Shown one piece after another: positions 5,757-7,027 of a DNA stretch of 7,027 nt (position 1 is its first letter; every line of letters starts with the position of its first letter). Source of the stretch: Chryseosolibacter sp044507115. GTDB taxonomy: Bacteria; Bacteroidota; Bacteroidia; Cytophagales; Cyclobacteriaceae. The notes beneath the pieces are model-generated. The model searched no databases, was not told where the DNA came from, and saw nothing but the letters and a program-made list of their open reading frames with translations. The stretch covers positions 1-7,027 of the forward strand of contig JBIQJZ010000198.1 in assembly GCA_044507115.1 (NCBI GenBank). Reading direction: 5' to 3'. The position numbers and the translations under genes were made by a program.

Positions 5757-6818
5757 ATGGTTATCAGACAAGTCGTTGAACCACTCGAGAATTCGTTACC
5801 AATCCTCCTGATAGGTGCCGGCGGTATTGTGCGAGACGGTCATCTGCCGGCATATCGAAAGGCCGGCTATCGCGTGGCGGGAGTTTGTGACGTGGACCCG
5901 GACAAAGCGCGCCGCCTGGTTGATGACTTTCCGGAGGTTGGAAAGGTTTATGATTCTCTGAACGCCCTACTGCTTTATCATCGTGGCAGCCCCGTTGTCT
6001 TCGACGTGGCTGTGCCTGCAGACCAACTCCTTTCCGTCCTGAAAGTCCTACCCGAGGGTTCAATCGTACTCATGCAAAAGCCAATGGGGGAGACGCTGGC
6101 GGAGGCGAAGGAGATACTGGACCTCTGTGAACGAAAAGCCTTCAAAGCAGCCGTCAACTTCCAGTTGCGGTACGCTCCGCTGGCAATCGCTGCGCAGAGC
6201 ATCGTTCAACAGCATGCCATTGGAAAGGTGTTCGATGTGGAAGTAGTGGTCTGTGTTCATACGCCGTGGGAGTTGTGGGGTTTTCTGAAGGGCAAACCGC
6301 GAGTAGAGATTCTATATCACAGTGTCCATTACCTGGATCTGGTCCGATCTTTACTGGGTGAGCCGCGAAAGGTGTATGCGCGAACCCTAAGGCATCCGAT
6401 GACACCCGAACTCGCGGCAACACGCAGTACGATTATTCTTGACTACGATGACGTTACGCAGGCAAGAATTGTCACTAACCACGGTCATCGCTACGGGCCA
6501 CAGGGGCAGCAATCATATGTGAAGATTGAGGGTACTGAGGGCGCGATCAAAGCACAGATCGGGGTATCGCTCAATTACCCAACCGGGATGCCCGATACCT
6601 TTTCTTTTGTATCCGGTGACACTGGCATGCGCTGGACTGACTTGAGGCTGTCAGGCAGCTGGTTTCCCGATGCGTTCATCGGACCAATGACCGAACTTCA
6701 AAGACTTGCGATCACACCCGGTGTAGATAAAATGAGAATTCTACGCGACAACTTCAAGACTATGGAACTGGTGGAGGCTGCGTATCGGGCTAGCGGATCC
6801 GGTGAGATTGTGCTCTAA
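5757..6818 (+). CDS. Gfo/Idh/MocA-family NAD(P)-dependent sugar oxidoreductase
   Basis: This 353-residue cytoplasmic protein has no signal peptide. The N-terminal Rossmann domain carries PILLIGAGGIVRDGHLPAY (15-33), with G20/G22/G23 as the dinucleotide loop and D45 (CDVDPDKA) at the end of strand 2; an Asp there favours NAD+. The family's EKP motif appears as QKP (107-109, VLMQKPMGETLAEAKEI), keeping catalytic-type K108 but replacing Glu by Gln. The C-terminal alpha/beta domain holds the substrate histidine/aspartate region LYHSVHYLDLVRSLLG (186-201; H188, H191, D194) and the IEGTEGAIKA strand (257-266). Members oxidise or reduce sugar or inositol hydroxyls. Between a sugar symporter and a sugar-acid dehydratase, an aldose or lactone-forming dehydrogenase role is plausible. 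It lies 39 bases after the symporter and 43 before the next gene with no terminator, so it is probably co-transcribed. Reaction and substrate are inferred. Confidence 0.9.
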   Translation: MVIRQVVEPLENSLPILLIGAGGIVRDGHLPAYRKAGYRVAGVCDVDPDKARRLVDDFPEVGKVYDSLNALLLYHRGSPVVFDVAVPADQLLSVLKVLPEGSIVLMQKPMGETLAEAKEILDLCERKAFKAAVNFQLRYAPLAIAAQSIVQQHAIGKVFDVEVVVCVHTPWELWGFLKGKPRVEILYHSVHYLDLVRSLLGEPRKVYARTLRHPMTPELAATRSTIILDYDDVTQARIVTNHGHRYGPQGQQSYVKIEGTEGAIKAQIGVSLNYPTGMPDTFSFVSGDTGMRWTDLRLSGSWFPDAFIGPMTELQRLAITPGVDKMRILRDNFKTMELVEAAYRASGSGEIVL

Positions 6819-6861
6819 GGGCGCGTAATGTTAGAAAATGCATTAACCAAAATATTATTTC

Positions 6862-7027
6862 ATGAGATCAATTTTAATTAAGACGGCAAGAGGAGAGGAC
6901 AGGCGATACCAACTGAAGGACGGGGCGGGGTCCGATGCTGTGCATACGAGCTCGGTCTACGGCTACGCAGTGTGTGTTATCGAGACCGACTCGAAACACC
7001 AGGGTGTTGGACTGGCTTTTACCCTTG
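6862..7027 (+). CDS. Enolase-superfamily sugar-acid dehydratase, L-fuconate dehydratase-like, 3'-truncated by window edge
   Basis: Only the first 55 codons are present. The protein begins MRSILIKTARGEDRRYQLKD, then has GAGSDAVHTSSVYGYAVCVI (21-40), ETDSKHQGVGLAFTL (41-55). This is the N-terminal capping domain of the mandelate racemase/muconate lactonising group. The combination of a G-(A)-S/A-D-A-x-H loop and a strand ending in G-x-G-x-(A/T)-F-T-L is what I remember of the L-fuconate dehydratase/ENOSF1 branch. Those enzymes remove water from a sugar acid to give a 2-keto-3-deoxy acid, using Mg2+ held by Asp/Glu residues that lie beyond the window, so the catalytic site cannot be checked. The ATG follows an A+T-rich stretch (AAAATATTATTTC) 43 bases after the oxidoreductase stop. 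It is probably the third gene of the operon. Superfamily likely; fuconate specificity is a guess supported by context. Confidence 0.75.
   Translation, partial: MRSILIKTARGEDRRYQLKDGAGSDAVHTSSVYGYAVCVIETDSKHQGVGLAFTL

Noticed and set aside
2111..7027. Sialic acid utilisation locus (sialidase plus SSS transporter)
   Set aside because: The symporter has an SGLT-type neutral-sugar site and the following genes point to sugar-acid dehydration; no sialate lyase, epimerase or kinase is present.

Overview
The window (about 50% G+C) looks like chromosomal DNA from a member of the Bacteroidota, possibly a soil or freshwater glycan degrader of the Chitinophagales/Cytophagales type. The evidence is indirect. 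Most starts lack a convincing Shine-Dalgarno and sit behind A-rich leaders. Candidate promoters resemble the phylum's TTTG / TAnnTTTG pattern. The content (3-keto-glycoside-hydrolase lipoprotein, secreted beta-propeller glycosidase-like protein, SGLT-type symporter) is typical of that group. I see no tRNA, rRNA, CRISPR array, insertion sequence or phage gene.

Layout. (1) 1-340, minus: 5' part of a class I SAM-dependent methyltransferase running off the left edge. (2) 341-620: divergent intergenic region with one weak promoter candidate. (3) 621-1352, plus: lipoprotein of the DUF1080 / 3-keto-disaccharide hydrolase family. (4) 1367-1409: strong nested hairpin terminator shared by convergent genes. 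(5) 1413-1973, minus: NAD(P)H-dependent FMN reductase-like flavoprotein. (6) 2111-3298, plus: exported BNR/Asp-box sialidase-like beta-propeller. (7) 3325-3963, minus: TetR/AcrR-type regulator. (8) 3964-4124: divergent control region containing a perfect 9+2+9 inverted repeat, a promoter candidate and a possible 8-codon leader ORF. (9) 4125-5717, plus: SGLT-like sodium/sugar symporter. (10) 5757-6818, plus: Gfo/Idh/MocA oxidoreductase. (11) 6862-7027, plus: 5' end of an enolase-superfamily sugar-acid dehydratase resembling L-fuconate dehydratase, running off the right edge. Genes 1 and 11 are cut by the window edges.

How the genes may work together. The right half reads as one catabolic unit: the TetR-type protein divergent from symporter, oxidoreductase and dehydratase, with small gaps (39 and 43 bases) and no terminator between them. 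The simplest model is uptake of a free neutral sugar with Na+, oxidation of it or a derivative by the Gfo/Idh/MocA enzyme, and dehydration of the resulting aldonate, which is the logic of non-phosphorylative L-fucose-type pathways. The regulator would bind the inverted repeat that overlaps the symporter's predicted promoter, probably releasing it on binding a pathway metabolite. The exported propeller enzyme next door could liberate the sugar. The left half (methyltransferase, 3-keto-hydrolase lipoprotein, FMN reductase) has no obvious link to this unit other than a possible glycan theme.
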